A stretch of 56,700 nucleotides of DNA from assembly GCA_013389055.1 (NCBI GenBank), contig JACAEC010000166.1, positions 1 to 56,700 on the forward strand, written 5' to 3'. Below the pieces are notes generated by a model. The model searched no databases and had not been told where the DNA came from. It saw only the letters and a program-made list of their open reading frames with translations. Within the stretch, counting starts at the first letter, position 1. Every line of letters starts with the position of its first letter. A program made the translations under genes and the position numbers. This stretch comes from Hydrogenophilaceae bacterium (GTDB taxonomy: Bacteria > Pseudomonadota > Gammaproteobacteria > Burkholderiales > Thiobacillaceae). This document shows positions 35,067-44,416 of the stretch, one piece after another.

Positions 35067-36826
35067 TCGACAACCTGTTCGCGCTCGACTGGCGTCAGCC
35101 TTGGTGGGGCCTGCTCGCCTTGCAGCCCTTGCTGTTGTGGGGCCTGAGCCGCTGGCGCCGGCACCGGCTTGCCGCCTATGCCGATGCCGCCCTGCTGCCG
35201 TGGGCGGTGCTGGCCGGCGGCGCGCAGCCGGTCGAGCGTTGGCGTCTAGCCGGACAACTCGCGGCTTGGTTGCTGCTGGCCGCCGCCGCAGCAGGGCCGC
35301 GCCTACCGCTGGAAGAAAGCGCCGCAGCCGATGGCCAACTGAGCAAGCGGCACCTGATGCAGTTCGACATCGTGCTCGACATCTCGGCCTCGATGAACGC
35401 CAACGATGTCACACCGACCCGCCTCAGTCGTGCCAAGCTGGAACTACGCGACTTGATCGACCGCCTTCAGGGTGAACGGGTTGGCCTCATCGCCTATGCC
35501 GGCGAACCCGGCCTGCTGAGCCCGCCTACCGACGACGTCGATGTGCTCCGGCGCATGCTCGACCAGGCCGAGCCGCGCTTGATCGCCGCTCCCGGCAGCA
35601 ATCTCGCCGCCGCCTTGCGACTCGCCCAGCGCGACCTGCAAGCGAGCCGCAGCCGGTCCAAGGCCATCCTGCTGATCACCGACGCCGAGGCCGACAGCCT
35701 GGCCGGCGGTGCCGGCGAGGCTGTGCGCGCGGCGGTACAAAACCTGAAGCAGGCCGGCATCCCGCTCTATGTGCTCGGTGTCGGCTCTAGCAACGGCGCG
35801 CCGGTGCCCTTGCCCGAGGGCGGCTTCGCCGAGCAGGACGGGGTGCAAGTCGTCAGCCGCATGGCGAACGCGAGCTACACCGACCTCGCGCAGCAGACCG
35901 GCGGCGTCTTCGTGCCCGCCATCGATGGCGACGGTGACTGGGCCAGCCTCTACGACCACCACCTCGCCCGTCTGCCGGCCGACGCCCCGCCAGCCGATCA
36001 GGTGCGCGCTTGGCGCGAACTCTATGCCTGGTGCCTGGCCCCGGCCCTGCTGCTCCTGCTCTGGCTGCACCTGCCACGGGCCTTGCCGCAGGCGGCCGCG
36101 CTGCTGCTCGTCGGCCTGATCGGGCTGCCATACAACGACGCCCATGCCGACGATGCCTTGCCTGCCGCCTGGCGCGATTACCAAGCCGGCCGCCATGCCG
36201 AGGCGCAGACCCGCTTCGAACGCGCTGGTGGCTACCTCGGCCAAATGGGCGCCGGCGCCGCCGCCTGGCGCCTAAAGGACTACGGCGCGGCCAACCGCCA
36301 CTTCGGTGCCGCCCTGCTCCTGGCCCGCACGGCTCAGGAGCGCACCGATGCCCTGTACAACCTGGGCAATGCCCACTATGCGCTGGGCAACTGGCGCGCC
36401 GCGGTCGAGGCCTATCAGACCGTGCTGCTGGAGCGGCCGCAAGACGCCAAGGCGAAAGCGAATCTGGAACGGGCCGGCTACCGCCTGAACCAACAACGCC
36501 AGCCGCTAGCCGGCAAGACCGACCTGCGCGGCCGCATGGGCTTCTTCACCGAAGGGGTGACCAGCACGGAATGGGACCGCGAGATCGCGGTGAAGGAGTT
36601 CGAGCGCAGGGAGACCGGTACCTTGGTCGACAAGGACAAGGCATCGGGCCGCGGTGCCCGACTCGAAGGCAGCGGCAGCAGCCGCAGCGGCGTCGATGCC
36701 GACAGCCGCCGCCTGCAATCGGGCCTGAAGAAGCTGGAACTGCTGAACGACACACCGACCGCGATGTATCAGGGCCTGCTCAAGCAGGATGCCTCCGGCA
36801 CCACCGTGGAGTTGTTGCCATGGTGA
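35063..36826 (+). CDS. VWA-TPR fusion membrane protein (BatB/BatC-like)
   Basis: A 587-residue protein combining two usual Bat components. The N-terminal part has membrane helices and a VWA domain with intact DISAS (VLDISASMNANDV). A hydrophobic segment follows (ALLLLLWLHLPRALPQAAALLLVGLIGLP in part). The C-terminal part is TPR (about residues 385-480: YNLGNAHYALGNWRAAVEAY) with a low-complexity Ser/Gly/Arg tail. The fusion argues that BatB and BatC act as a unit. The true start is 35063; the frame is open to 34985 within the previous gene. Confidence 0.9.
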   Translation: MIDNLFALDWRQPWWGLLALQPLLLWGLSRWRRHRLAAYADAALLPWAVLAGGAQPVERWRLAGQLAAWLLLAAAAAGPRLPLEESAAADGQLSKRHLMQFDIVLDISASMNANDVTPTRLSRAKLELRDLIDRLQGERVGLIAYAGEPGLLSPPTDDVDVLRRMLDQAEPRLIAAPGSNLAAALRLAQRDLQASRSRSKAILLITDAEADSLAGGAGEAVRAAVQNLKQAGIPLYVLGVGSSNGAPVPLPEGGFAEQDGVQVVSRMANASYTDLAQQTGGVFVPAIDGDGDWASLYDHHLARLPADAPPADQVRAWRELYAWCLAPALLLLLWLHLPRALPQAAALLLVGLIGLPYNDAHADDALPAAWRDYQAGRHAEAQTRFERAGGYLGQMGAGAAAWRLKDYGAANRHFGAALLLARTAQERTDALYNLGNAHYALGNWRAAVEAYQTVLLERPQDAKAKANLERAGYRLNQQRQPLAGKTDLRGRMGFFTEGVTSTEWDREIAVKEFERRETGTLVDKDKASGRGARLEGSGSSRSGVDADSRRLQSGLKKLELLNDTPTAMYQGLLKQDASGTTVELLPW

Positions 36827-38265
36827 GGCTTGCGCTTGCCTGTCTTGCTCTGAGCGTGTCACATGCGGCGCTCGCGCTCAATGCCCAACTCGACCGCAAG
36901 CATGTAGCCTTGGGCGAGCCGCTCACCCTGAGCATCAGCGGCAAGGCCGCGAGCCTGGAACAACTCGACCTCGCCCCACTCAAGGCCGAGTTCGAGGTCT
37001 TCGCACGCACCCTGAGCCGCAGCGATGCCCAGGGCATTTTGCAGCTCACGCTCTATCCCCTGAAGAGCGGCCGACTCGCGATTCCCGCCTTGGGCAGCGG
37101 ACGCGATCGCAGCCGCGCGCTGCCGGTGCAGGTGAATACGAGTTCGGAATTCATGCCTGCGGTCAGCCTCAAGCTCTATACGGAACCCGCGCAGCCTTTC
37201 GTGCGTCAGCCGACCCGGCTCACGCTGGAGATCTGCGACGACGGCAGCCTGGACTGGAAGCGGCCGGCGCTGCCGCTCACCAGCCTGGCGCAGCATCGCG
37301 CCTTGGGCGAAGAGCAAATCGAGATCGAGCAGGAGGGTATGCGCTGCACCGCACATCGCTACCACTGGGCCGTGCTGCCCACCCAGGCCGGCGAGATCCG
37401 CTTGGTACTGCCCGCGCTGGAAGCGGGCAAGTTCGGCCAACGCCTGCGCCTGCCGCCGCCGCCCGCGGTATTCAGCGCTGCGGCAGTGCCCGCTTGGCTG
37501 CCGCTCAATGTGCCGGTGGGCAAACCCATGGTCAGCGCAGAAACCTTGCCTGGAGAATCGCCGCTGCAACGGCCCTTGGTCTGGCGCTTCAGTGTCGATG
37601 GCGGCTACAGCATCGACGGCCTCAAGGCCCTGCTCGCCCTGCATTTGCAGCCGCATCGGGAATGGAACGCCTATCCGCCCACAGTGGAAACGCTCGCGCC
37701 GGAAGACCGCAACTCCCCGCTCAACCGCCTGGCCGTCACTTTGTATGCGCTGCCCGAATCCGCCGGGCCGCTGGCCCTGCCGGCTCTGACCCTGCCCTAT
37801 TTCGATCCGGCCACGGCACGGCTGGAAAAAATCGCACTGCCCGCACAGCAGGTCCGGGTGATCGATCCCCTCTGGCGCAAACTCGGCTACCTCGCAGCGC
37901 TGCTGGCCGGTTCGGCCGCCCTGCTCGTGCTGCTGAATCTGCTGCATAAGGAAATGCTTTGGCGCCGGGCGCGGCGCCGGATCCTGCTCGCCATCAGAAA
38001 CGCCGCCGATCCGGCCGAACTCGGCCGGACATTGCGTGGATTTTCTTTCGTGCAAAACGAGAAGCCGGCTGCGACCCTCGGGCAATGGCTCGAACGCATA
38101 GGCCGACAGGCGCGTACCTCCACCGCCATGGCCGAACTGGTCGCAGCCCTGGAAGCCCGCCGCTATGGTCTGCACTTCATAGCACTGGCCGACTTGCAGG
38201 CCCAGGCGATGACGGCGATCTCCGGCCTCCGGCCTCGCTGTCGCCTTTCATGGCGTCAGCAATAA
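36820..38265 (+). CDS. BatD-like protein
   Basis: A 481-residue protein with a signal peptide (LALACLALSVSHAALA), a beta-rich periplasmic region starting with LDRKHVALGEPLTLSISG as in BatD, a membrane helix at about 349-369 (YLAALLAGSAALLVLLNLL) and a cytoplasmic helical end. Bat proteins were named for a role in aerotolerance in Bacteroides; the function in proteobacteria is uncertain. It is the last gene of the operon, overlapping the previous stop, and ends at a shared terminator. The much longer open frame from 36010 is an artefact. Confidence 0.85.
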   Translation: MVRLALACLALSVSHAALALNAQLDRKHVALGEPLTLSISGKAASLEQLDLAPLKAEFEVFARTLSRSDAQGILQLTLYPLKSGRLAIPALGSGRDRSRALPVQVNTSSEFMPAVSLKLYTEPAQPFVRQPTRLTLEICDDGSLDWKRPALPLTSLAQHRALGEEQIEIEQEGMRCTAHRYHWAVLPTQAGEIRLVLPALEAGKFGQRLRLPPPPAVFSAAAVPAWLPLNVPVGKPMVSAETLPGESPLQRPLVWRFSVDGGYSIDGLKALLALHLQPHREWNAYPPTVETLAPEDRNSPLNRLAVTLYALPESAGPLALPALTLPYFDPATARLEKIALPAQQVRVIDPLWRKLGYLAALLAGSAALLVLLNLLHKEMLWRRARRRILLAIRNAADPAELGRTLRGFSFVQNEKPAATLGQWLERIGRQARTSTAMAELVAALEARRYGLHFIALADLQAQAMTAISGLRPRCRLSWRQQ

Positions 38266-38290
38266 AAAAAGGGGGCTTGTGGCCCCCTTT
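38264..38290 (-). terminator. Bidirectional terminator between batD-like gene and soxB
   Basis: A stem GGGGGC/GCCCCC-type with loop TTGT and adjoining A/T runs: seven A before and three T after on the plus strand. On the minus strand this gives a strong T7 tract for soxB; on the plus strand it would act more weakly for the Bat-type operon. Confidence 0.85.
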
Positions 38291-38305
38291 CCAAACCGGC
38301 GTCTT

Positions 38306-40045
38306 TTAGACGCTGGCGATATAGTCGGCGATGCCAGGGTCATTCTGCTTGACGCCGATGAGACGAGGATTGTTCAGTTTCGGGGGAGCCACGGTCTTGA
38401 CCGTGCGCAGGTACTCGGCCACCACATCCCAGATCGGGGTACCGGATGCGCCCTCGGCCACCGGCGCCCAACCGGCCACCTTGTAGGTCTTGTTGGCAGC
38501 CAGCGGCTTGCCATGCAGGCGCAGATCGGAAATGCGCTTGCCCATCTTCTCGTAGGGGTTCAGGGCATAGGTGATGCCGCCCACGCGCACCATGTCGCCG
38601 CCCTGCTGATAGTAGGGGTCGGCGTTGAACAGGTTGTCGCAGACGTCTTCCATCACATCCTTGATGGTGGCGCCGGTCATCTCGGTCAGGGTACTGAACG
38701 AGTAGGTGGTCGCGGTCTGGTCGAGCAGGTGCTCCATGGTGATGGTGTCGCCCGGCAGCAGGGAGGTGCCCCAGCGGAAGCCCGGCGAGAAGGCGGCGTC
38801 CGCCCCTTTCACCTTCATCATGGCATCCATGATCAGCTGATCCCAGGAACCGTTGAAGTTGCCGCGGCGATAGAGCACGCCCTCGGTGATGGCCAGCTTC
38901 TCGTTCAGTTTGGCTTCGTAGGGCTTGCGCACGCGCTTGATCAGCGCATCCATCTTCGGGTCGGCCGCCAGCAGGTTGGAGAACACCGGCACCAGGCGGT
39001 ACTTCCAGCCCTTGATCTTGCCGCCCTTGACGTCGAAGTCCATGACGCCGAGGAACTTGCCGTTGGAGCCGGCGTTGGTCACCAGGGTGACGCCCTTGGC
39101 GTTCTTCACCGGGACCGGCTGGGGCACGCCGTCGTGGGTGTGGCCGCCGAAGATCACGTCGATGCCGGTCACGCGGCTGGCCATCTTGAGATCGACGTCC
39201 ATGCCGTTGTGCGACAGCACCACGACCACTTGGGCGCCCTTGGCGCGCACTTCGTCGACCCATTTCTGCATGCCGTCGTCGCGAATGCCGAAGCTCCAGT
39301 CCGGCACCATGTAACGCGGGTTGGCGATCGGGGTGTAGGGGAAGGCCTGGCCGATGATGGCGACCTGGACGCCGTTGATGGTCTTGATCACATAGGGCTT
39401 GAACACCTGGTCGCCGAAGTCGTTGGTGACCACGTTCTGGGCGATGAAGTCGATGCCGTGCTTCTTGAAGTCACCGTTGACGATCTCCATCACCCGCTCG
39501 GCGCCTTGGGTGAATTCCCAGTGCGGGGCCATGACGTTGACGCCCAGCTCGATACAGGCATCGACCATGTCCTGGCCCTTGGTCCACAGCGCGGTGCCGG
39601 ACCCCTGCCAGGTGTCGCCGGAATCCATCAGCAAGGAGCCGGGGCGGGCGCCACGCACCTTGTTGACCAGGGTCTTCAAGTGGGCAAAGCCGCCGACCTT
39701 GCCGTAGGTCTTGGCCGCCTGCTCGAAGTTGAGATAGGTGAAGGCATGCGCGTCGATGCTGCCCGGCTTGATGTTGAAGTGCTTGAGCAGCTTGTCGCCG
39801 ACCAGGTGCGGCACCTTGCCGACCGCGCCACCGACGCCGACGTTGACGTTGGGCTCTCGGAAGTAGATGGGCATCAACTGGGCATGGGTGTCGGTGATGT
39901 GCAGCAGCGACACGTTGCCGTAGGCCGGAATGTCATAGAAATTGCTCGGCGCATTACCGGCCAAGACCTGTTTGCTGTCGAGCATCATGCCGGCGGCAGA
40001 GGCTGCGGCCAACACTTGCAAAAATTCCCGACGCGTCATCGACAT
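38306..40045 (-). CDS. soxB: Thiosulfohydrolase SoxB
   Basis: A 579-residue dinuclear-manganese enzyme that hydrolyses sulfate from SoxY-bound thiosulfonate. It has a twin-arginine signal (MTRREFLQVLAAASAAG). Metal motifs include LLHITDTHAQL, MDSGDTWQGSG, APHWEFTQG, VVLSHNGMDVDLK and IFGGHTHDGVP. The start at 40045 has AAGGAGG eight bases upstream. A terminator-like hairpin lies between soxA and soxB, so soxB may have lower or independent expression. Confidence 0.97.
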   Translation of the reverse strand: MSMTRREFLQVLAAASAAGMMLDSKQVLAGNAPSNFYDIPAYGNVSLLHITDTHAQLMPIYFREPNVNVGVGGAVGKVPHLVGDKLLKHFNIKPGSIDAHAFTYLNFEQAAKTYGKVGGFAHLKTLVNKVRGARPGSLLMDSGDTWQGSGTALWTKGQDMVDACIELGVNVMAPHWEFTQGAERVMEIVNGDFKKHGIDFIAQNVVTNDFGDQVFKPYVIKTINGVQVAIIGQAFPYTPIANPRYMVPDWSFGIRDDGMQKWVDEVRAKGAQVVVVLSHNGMDVDLKMASRVTGIDVIFGGHTHDGVPQPVPVKNAKGVTLVTNAGSNGKFLGVMDFDVKGGKIKGWKYRLVPVFSNLLAADPKMDALIKRVRKPYEAKLNEKLAITEGVLYRRGNFNGSWDQLIMDAMMKVKGADAAFSPGFRWGTSLLPGDTITMEHLLDQTATTYSFSTLTEMTGATIKDVMEDVCDNLFNADPYYQQGGDMVRVGGITYALNPYEKMGKRISDLRLHGKPLAANKTYKVAGWAPVAEGASGTPIWDVVAEYLRTVKTVAPPKLNNPRLIGVKQNDPGIADYIASV

Positions 40046-40160
40046 GAGGATGCCTCCTTGGTTGACTGTTCAAATGGTATCGCCGCATTCTCGGCAGAGT
40101 CGCCGCCTGCGTAAATGGTAACTATGGCCCAAAATCGTGAGGCGGGTAACCTGCACCCGC

Positions 40161-40192
40161 GAAAAAAAACCCGGGCACGAGGCCCGGGTTTG
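40161..40192 (-). terminator. Terminator-like hairpin between soxA and soxB
   Basis: On the minus strand, AAACCCGGGCC-loop-GCCCGGGTTT is followed by a run of T (the plus strand shows eight A at 40162-40169). It sits 24 bases after the soxA stop, inside an apparent operon. Confidence 0.88.
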
Positions 40193-40215
40193 ATCAGTCC
40201 TGAAGCGGGACCGGT

Positions 40216-41046
40216 TTACTTGCGGAACACGGAGGACTTCATCTCGAGCCCGTTGCTGATGTAGGACTCGAAGTACTCCAGGTTCTTGTAGCGGGTGCTG
40301 CCCGGCGCGTCCGGCACGTGGCGCACGGTGTTGTGGCAGCCCTTGTAGCGAACCTGCAAGGTGACCAGATTGTCGCCGCCGCGGAACACCGGCCAGTGGG
40401 TGGTGTGGCCCAGGTGCGGAGACAGCAGTTCCGAGCGCAGGCGGACGCCGGCGCTCTGCTGGTGGCAGTTGGCACAGGAGAAGTTCAACTGGCCGGCACG
40501 GCTGTAGAAGGTGTGCTTGCCATCCTCGTACGCAGCCAGGGCAGCGGGCCCGTTGACCTTGACGTTGACCTTGGCGCCGTCGGACAGGGTACGGGCGTAG
40601 GCCAGCAGGACACCCATCGTTTTGGCATCGTCGATCTTGTAGGGCGCTTCGCCGTTGGCGACGCGGCAATCGTTCAAGGCCTCGTCGAAGATCACGACCT
40701 GACCCTTTTTGTCGTCGAACATGGGGTACATGGCCGCGGCGTTCTTGCCGCCGTTCGGGAAGCAGTCGGCATATTTCTTGCCGTTCTTGAACGGGGTTTC
40801 CCACATCTTCTTGCCATTGTCGATCACCTCGACATAGGGGGGGAACTCCATGATGCTGTCGTACTGCGCTTTGGAATCGGCATCCAAGGCCAACGCACCA
40901 TAGATGTAGTCCTCGAACTTCACGTCCGGGAACTTGTTCTTGTAGTAGTTGATGGCCGCCTTGCGGTCCTCTTCGGGGCCTGCCGAGGCAGTCACCGCAC
41001 CCAACAAAGCGCCGGCTCCCACCAGCGTCAATAGCAATTTCTTCAT
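40216..41046 (-). CDS. soxA: SoxA, c-type cytochrome subunit of the SoxXA sulfur carrier-loading complex
   Basis: A 276-residue periplasmic protein with a signal peptide (LLLTLVGAGALLGAVTASA). One haem-binding CANCH is present, and a later VRYKGCHN cysteine matches the persulfide-bearing haem ligand. At the place of the first haem in dihaem SoxA only isolated cysteines occur (KYADCF and LNDCR, likely a disulfide), so this is the monohaem type. SoxXA attaches thiosulfate to SoxY. The start at 41046 has GGAGGA upstream. Confidence 0.95.
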   Translation of the reverse strand: MKKLLLTLVGAGALLGAVTASAGPEEDRKAAINYYKNKFPDVKFEDYIYGALALDADSKAQYDSIMEFPPYVEVIDNGKKMWETPFKNGKKYADCFPNGGKNAAAMYPMFDDKKGQVVIFDEALNDCRVANGEAPYKIDDAKTMGVLLAYARTLSDGAKVNVKVNGPAALAAYEDGKHTFYSRAGQLNFSCANCHQQSAGVRLRSELLSPHLGHTTHWPVFRGGDNLVTLQVRYKGCHNTVRHVPDAPGSTRYKNLEYFESYISNGLEMKSSVFRK

Positions 41047-41116
41047 GCCGTCGTCCTCCATTGACTTCCTTTGAGCGGGCCGGCCAACCTCGCCGGCCCT
41101 CCGGGGTTAGGCCGTA

Positions 41117-41431
41117 TCAAGCGACCGTGGCGTCCGCGCTGTTCTTGCCGCCCTTGTTGTCCACCCAGTTGACGGTGACCTTGTCGCCGGCCTTGGCACC
41201 CTTGACCTTGAAGCCCAGGAACGGGTTCTTGGACACGGCGCCGCCGATCTCGGCCTTGAGCACGGTCTTGCCGCCCAGGGTGGCGACGATGCTGTTGATG
41301 TGGTGGGCGGGCACCAGTTGACCCGTCTTGGCATCCTTGCGGGTGCCGGTTTCCATAACGTGGTTCATCAGAACCTTGATGTCGGCGACATCGCCGGCCA
41401 GGGTGGCGCGGATTTTCATCGGCTCAGCCAT
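41117..41431 (-). CDS. soxZ: SoxZ, sulfur-carrier partner
   Basis: A 104-residue immunoglobulin-like protein: MKIRATLAGDVADIKVLMNH, then PAHHINSIVATLGGKTVL and FLGFKVKGAKAGDKVTVNW. It forms the SoxYZ heterodimer that carries intermediates. It has no signal peptide, and would be exported with SoxY, as is known for the family. Confidence 0.96.
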   Translation of the reverse strand: MAEPMKIRATLAGDVADIKVLMNHVMETGTRKDAKTGQLVPAHHINSIVATLGGKTVLKAEIGGAVSKNPFLGFKVKGAKAGDKVTVNWVDNKGGKNSADATVA

Positions 41432-41487
41432 GTTTGTATCCTTCCTTCAATCCAGTATCAGTGTGTGTGAAAGCCAGGTGGGGCGAA

Positions 41488-41952
41488 TTAGCCGCCGCAG
41501 CCGCCGATGGTGACCTTCACTTCCTTGGCTGCCGTGAACATCTTGCCGCCGGCCTTGACCACGGCACGGACGTTGGAGGTATTGGCCAGCTTGATGCGGG
41601 TGGAGATGAAGCCCTGGGCGCCATTCGACAGTTCGAACTCGCCGACCATGGGGGTGGCGTTCTTCTCGGCGATGATGGCGATGCTGTTGGTGCCGGCGAT
41701 GTTGCTGGTCACCTCGACCGGCACCACGGCGCCGTTCTCGGCGATGTCGGGGGCCTTGACGGTGATGTCCTTGCTATCGGCAGCGCCGGTGGCCTTGAGG
41801 GCCTTCATCACGGCATCGACGCCCTTGGCGTCAAAGGCGGTGCGGTCGGCGGCGAACACGGCAGTCGGCTTGAGCAGGCCGGCAGCGACGGCCACGCCCA
41901 CGGCAGCGGCGGAGCCCACACCCTTCATAACATTTCTACGCTGGTGATTCAT
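41488..41952 (-). CDS. soxY: SoxY, covalent sulfur carrier
   Basis: A 154-residue protein with a twin-arginine-type signal (NHQRRNVMKGVGSAAAVGVA) and the diagnostic C-terminal GGCGG, whose cysteine carries sulfur intermediates. The start is the ATG at 41952; the open frame continues upstream into soxX in another frame. Confidence 0.97.
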   Translation of the reverse strand: MNHQRRNVMKGVGSAAAVGVAVAAGLLKPTAVFAADRTAFDAKGVDAVMKALKATGAADSKDITVKAPDIAENGAVVPVEVTSNIAGTNSIAIIAEKNATPMVGEFELSNGAQGFISTRIKLANTSNVRAVVKAGGKMFTAAKEVKVTIGGCGG

Positions 41953-41975
41953 GGAATTACTCCTTGTTGACAAAA

Positions 41976-42338
41976 TTACAGGCCGTAGACGAAATCTACG
42001 ACCTTGTCGATTTCCTGCTCGCTCAGGATCTTGTGCTTGCCCATGGGCGGCATATAGGAAGCGGGGTTGCTCGCGGTGGCGTCCCAGATCTTGGCCCGCA
42101 GCACCTTCTTGTCGGGGAAGCGGTCCTTCATGGCGATCAGGGGCGGGCCGCTGTTGCCGGGCTGCTCGGCATCCGGCACGGTGGGCATGGCATGGCAGGC
42201 CAGGCAATTGCCCTTGGATCGGTTGAACGAAATATCCTTGCCGGTCTCTTCCTTCTTGGCTTCCTGGGCAAATACAGCAGTGTTCAGGAACAGGGCGCTG
42301 AGCAGTGCTACCCCCAGAGCGATCGGAGTGCGTTTCAT
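41976..42338 (-). CDS. soxX: SoxX, monohaem cytochrome c subunit
   Basis: A 120-residue protein with a signal peptide (PIALGVALLSALFLNTAVFA), haem site CLACH and a distal methionine candidate in SYMPPMGKHKILSE. It pairs with SoxA. GAAGGAGA lies before the ATG at 42338. It is the first gene of soxXYZA. Confidence 0.94.
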   Translation of the reverse strand: MKRTPIALGVALLSALFLNTAVFAQEAKKEETGKDISFNRSKGNCLACHAMPTVPDAEQPGNSGPPLIAMKDRFPDKKVLRAKIWDATASNPASYMPPMGKHKILSEQEIDKVVDFVYGL

Positions 42339-42418
42339 AGTGTCTCCTTCATATTTGACGGCCATTTTTCGACGCGTGAATTGACGTGGCACGCGCATCC
42401 CTTATTAAGGACGGATCG

Positions 42419-42447
42419 AGAATAGACGAGTTCGAAGTTCAGGCCAA
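42419..42447 (-). promoter_or_regulatory. soxX: Candidate promoter for soxXYZA
   Basis: Reading the minus strand, TTGGCC (42447-42442) is 17 bases from TATTCT (42424-42419), about 80 bases before the soxX start. A TTCGAA-centred dyad lies in the spacer and could be a regulator site. Prediction only. Confidence 0.45.
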
Positions 42448-42473
42448 TACTTGATCGAGCAAATAGTACAAAT

Positions 42474-43898
42474 TTATCGGGTGGCCTCCTGCCGCTGGAC
42501 CAGGGCCTGCAATTGGCGCAGCCGGGCTTCAGCGATGGACAGCCGATAAAAGTCCCGGTCGCCGCTCTTCAGGGCCAATTGCAGTTGCTCGATGGCCGCC
42601 CGGTGTTCCTCGCGCCGGACATAGGCCTCGGCCAAGGCCATGTGCGACTCCATTTCCCGCTTCATGGCCTGATAGGCCTGGGCCTGCAATTCGAACAGCC
42701 TGGGGTCGTCCGGATGCAGAAACAACTGCTGGCGCAGCAGATCCAGCGCCGGCCTGGCCTGCCCCTGGCGCAGCAGCCCCCGGGCATAGGCATAAGCCAT
42801 GGCCCGGGAGTCCGGATAGGCGGCCAGGCCATTCTTCAGCAGGGCGACTGCCTCGGCCCCGCGGCCACGGGCGAAGGCGACCTCGGCGGTCAGGTTGAGC
42901 ACAATCGGGGTCTGGCCGATCTTGCGTGGAATCCCCTGCAACTCGGCAGCGGCGCGCTCGGCCTGATTGGCCCGCAGCAGGGCCGCGGCCAAGCCATAAC
43001 GCCGGACTGCCTCATCGGTCTCGTCCTGATAGCCCTGGCCGGCGAAACGCTTGACCGCATCGTCGGCCTCGCCCTGCTGCGCCTGAATCTTGGCCCGCAG
43101 CAAGCGGTATTCCAGCGAATCGGCCACCTGATGGTAGGCCGTACCCTGCAGACGGTTCTGCATGTCGGCGATCCGCTCGTAATTGAGCGGATGGGTGCGC
43201 AGATAGGACGGCGCATTGTTCTCGTAGAGCCGGGTCTGGGTCTGCAGCCGCTCGAAGAAGGTCACCATGCCCGAGGCGTCGAGGCCGGAGCGACTCAAGG
43301 TCTGAAAGCCCACCCGGTCGGCCTCGCGCTCATGCTCCCGGGTATAGTCGAGTTGGCTCTGCACGCTGTAGGCCTGAGCAGTGGCGATCGCCGCCTGGCT
43401 GACCTGGCTGTTGGAGCGCGCCGCCAGAATGGCCACCGCCAGTGCCGCCAGGGTGGTCAAAGTCGAGTTGCCCTGCACCGAGACGATGCGGGCGATATGG
43501 TTCTGAGTGACGTGGGCGATTTCGTGGGCGAGCACACCGGCCAATTCGGATTCGTTGCGGGTGGCCGAGAACAGGCCGGTATGCACGCCGATGAAGCCGC
43601 CGGGCAAGGCGAAGGCATTGATGGTTGGATCGCGCACGACGAAGAACTCGAAGTGTCGGCTGGGGTCTTCGCTGGCGGCGGCGAGGCGATCGCCCAGGGC
43701 ATTGAGGTATTCGGTCAGTTCGGGGTCGTCGAGATAGTCGCGATCGGCCCGAATCTGGCGCATGATCTCGCGGCCCAGCTTGGCTTCCTGGGCCGAGGAG
43801 AAAGACAGACGGGCGGCATCGCCCAGATCAGGCAGTTCCGCCGCCTGGGCGGGGTAGGCCAACAAAAGCGCAACGGCAATGGCGCGGATCGATCGCAT
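42474..43898 (-). CDS. M48-family metalloprotease with TPR, BepA-like
   Basis: A 474-residue periplasmic protein with a signal peptide ([17 protein letters not shown]), the zinc motif HEIAH in [16 protein letters not shown], a third ligand in [12 protein letters not shown], and a TPR-rich C-terminal half. BepA-type proteases maintain outer-membrane proteins such as LptD. The start at 43898 precedes the signal peptide; the frame is open to 43940 but overlaps moaC's start region. It is divergent from moaC. Confidence 0.92.
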   Translation of the reverse strand: MRSIRAIAVALLLAYPAQAAELPDLGDAARLSFSSAQEAKLGREIMRQIRADRDYLDDPELTEYLNALGDRLAAASEDPSRHFEFFVVRDPTINAFALPGGFIGVHTGLFSATRNESELAGVLAHEIAHVTQNHIARIVSVQGNSTLTTLAALAVAILAARSNSQVSQAAIATAQAYSVQSQLDYTREHEREADRVGFQTLSRSGLDASGMVTFFERLQTQTRLYENNAPSYLRTHPLNYERIADMQNRLQGTAYHQVADSLEYRLLRAKIQAQQGEADDAVKRFAGQGYQDETDEAVRRYGLAAALLRANQAERAAAELQGIPRKIGQTPIVLNLTAEVAFARGRGAEAVALLKNGLAAYPDSRAMAYAYARGLLRQGQARPALDLLRQQLFLHPDDPRLFELQAQAYQAMKREMESHMALAEAYVRREEHRAAIEQLQLALKSGDRDFYRLSIAEARLRQLQALVQRQEATR

Positions 43899-43918
43899 GG
43901 GCCTATGATAACGGCCCC

Positions 43919-44416
43919 ATGCCTGAGTTCCCAAAGCCAATGAAAGATTTCACCCACTTCGACAGCCAAGGCCGCGCCCACATGGTCGACGTCGGCGAAA
44001 AAGCCGAAACCCATCGCTCGGCCACGGCCGGTGGCCGCATCGCCATGCAGCCGGACACCCTGGCCATGATCCGCGACGGCAGCGCCAAAAAAGGCGATGT
44101 GCTCGGCGTCGCCCGGCTGGCCGGCATCATGGCGGCCAAGCGCACGGGCGACCTGATCCCGCTCTGCCATCCCATCGCGCTCACCCGGGTCACGGTCGAC
44201 TTCGAGTTCGACCAAGCGCGCAACGCCATTGATTGCCGGGCCACCGCCGAGACGGTCGGCCGCACCGGCGTCGAGATGGAGGCGCTCACCGCCGCCAGTT
44301 GCGCCCTGCTCACCATCTACGACATGTGCAAGGCGGTCGATCGCGGCATGGTCATCGAACAGGTTCGGCTGTTGGAAAAACTCGGCGGCAAGTCGGGCCA
44401 CTGGCAGGCGAAATGA
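43919..44416 (+). CDS. moaC: Cyclic pyranopterin monophosphate synthase MoaC
   Basis: A 165-residue protein with [20 protein letters not shown], the active-site [13 protein letters not shown] and MCKAVDRGM, all standard for MoaC, which acts in the second half of the first step of molybdenum cofactor synthesis. The start may be 43919 or 43940; neither has a clear ribosome-binding site. The stop overlaps the next gene's ATG. Confidence 0.95.
   Translation: MPEFPKPMKDFTHFDSQGRAHMVDVGEKAETHRSATAGGRIAMQPDTLAMIRDGSAKKGDVLGVARLAGIMAAKRTGDLIPLCHPIALTRVTVDFEFDQARNAIDCRATAETVGRTGVEMEALTAASCALLTIYDMCKAVDRGMVIEQVRLLEKLGGKSGHWQAK

Noticed and set aside
36010..36819. A long N-terminal extension of the BatD-like protein
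   Set aside because: This part lies in another frame of the VWA-TPR gene and is Arg/Pro-rich without domain similarity. The signal peptide begins at 36820.
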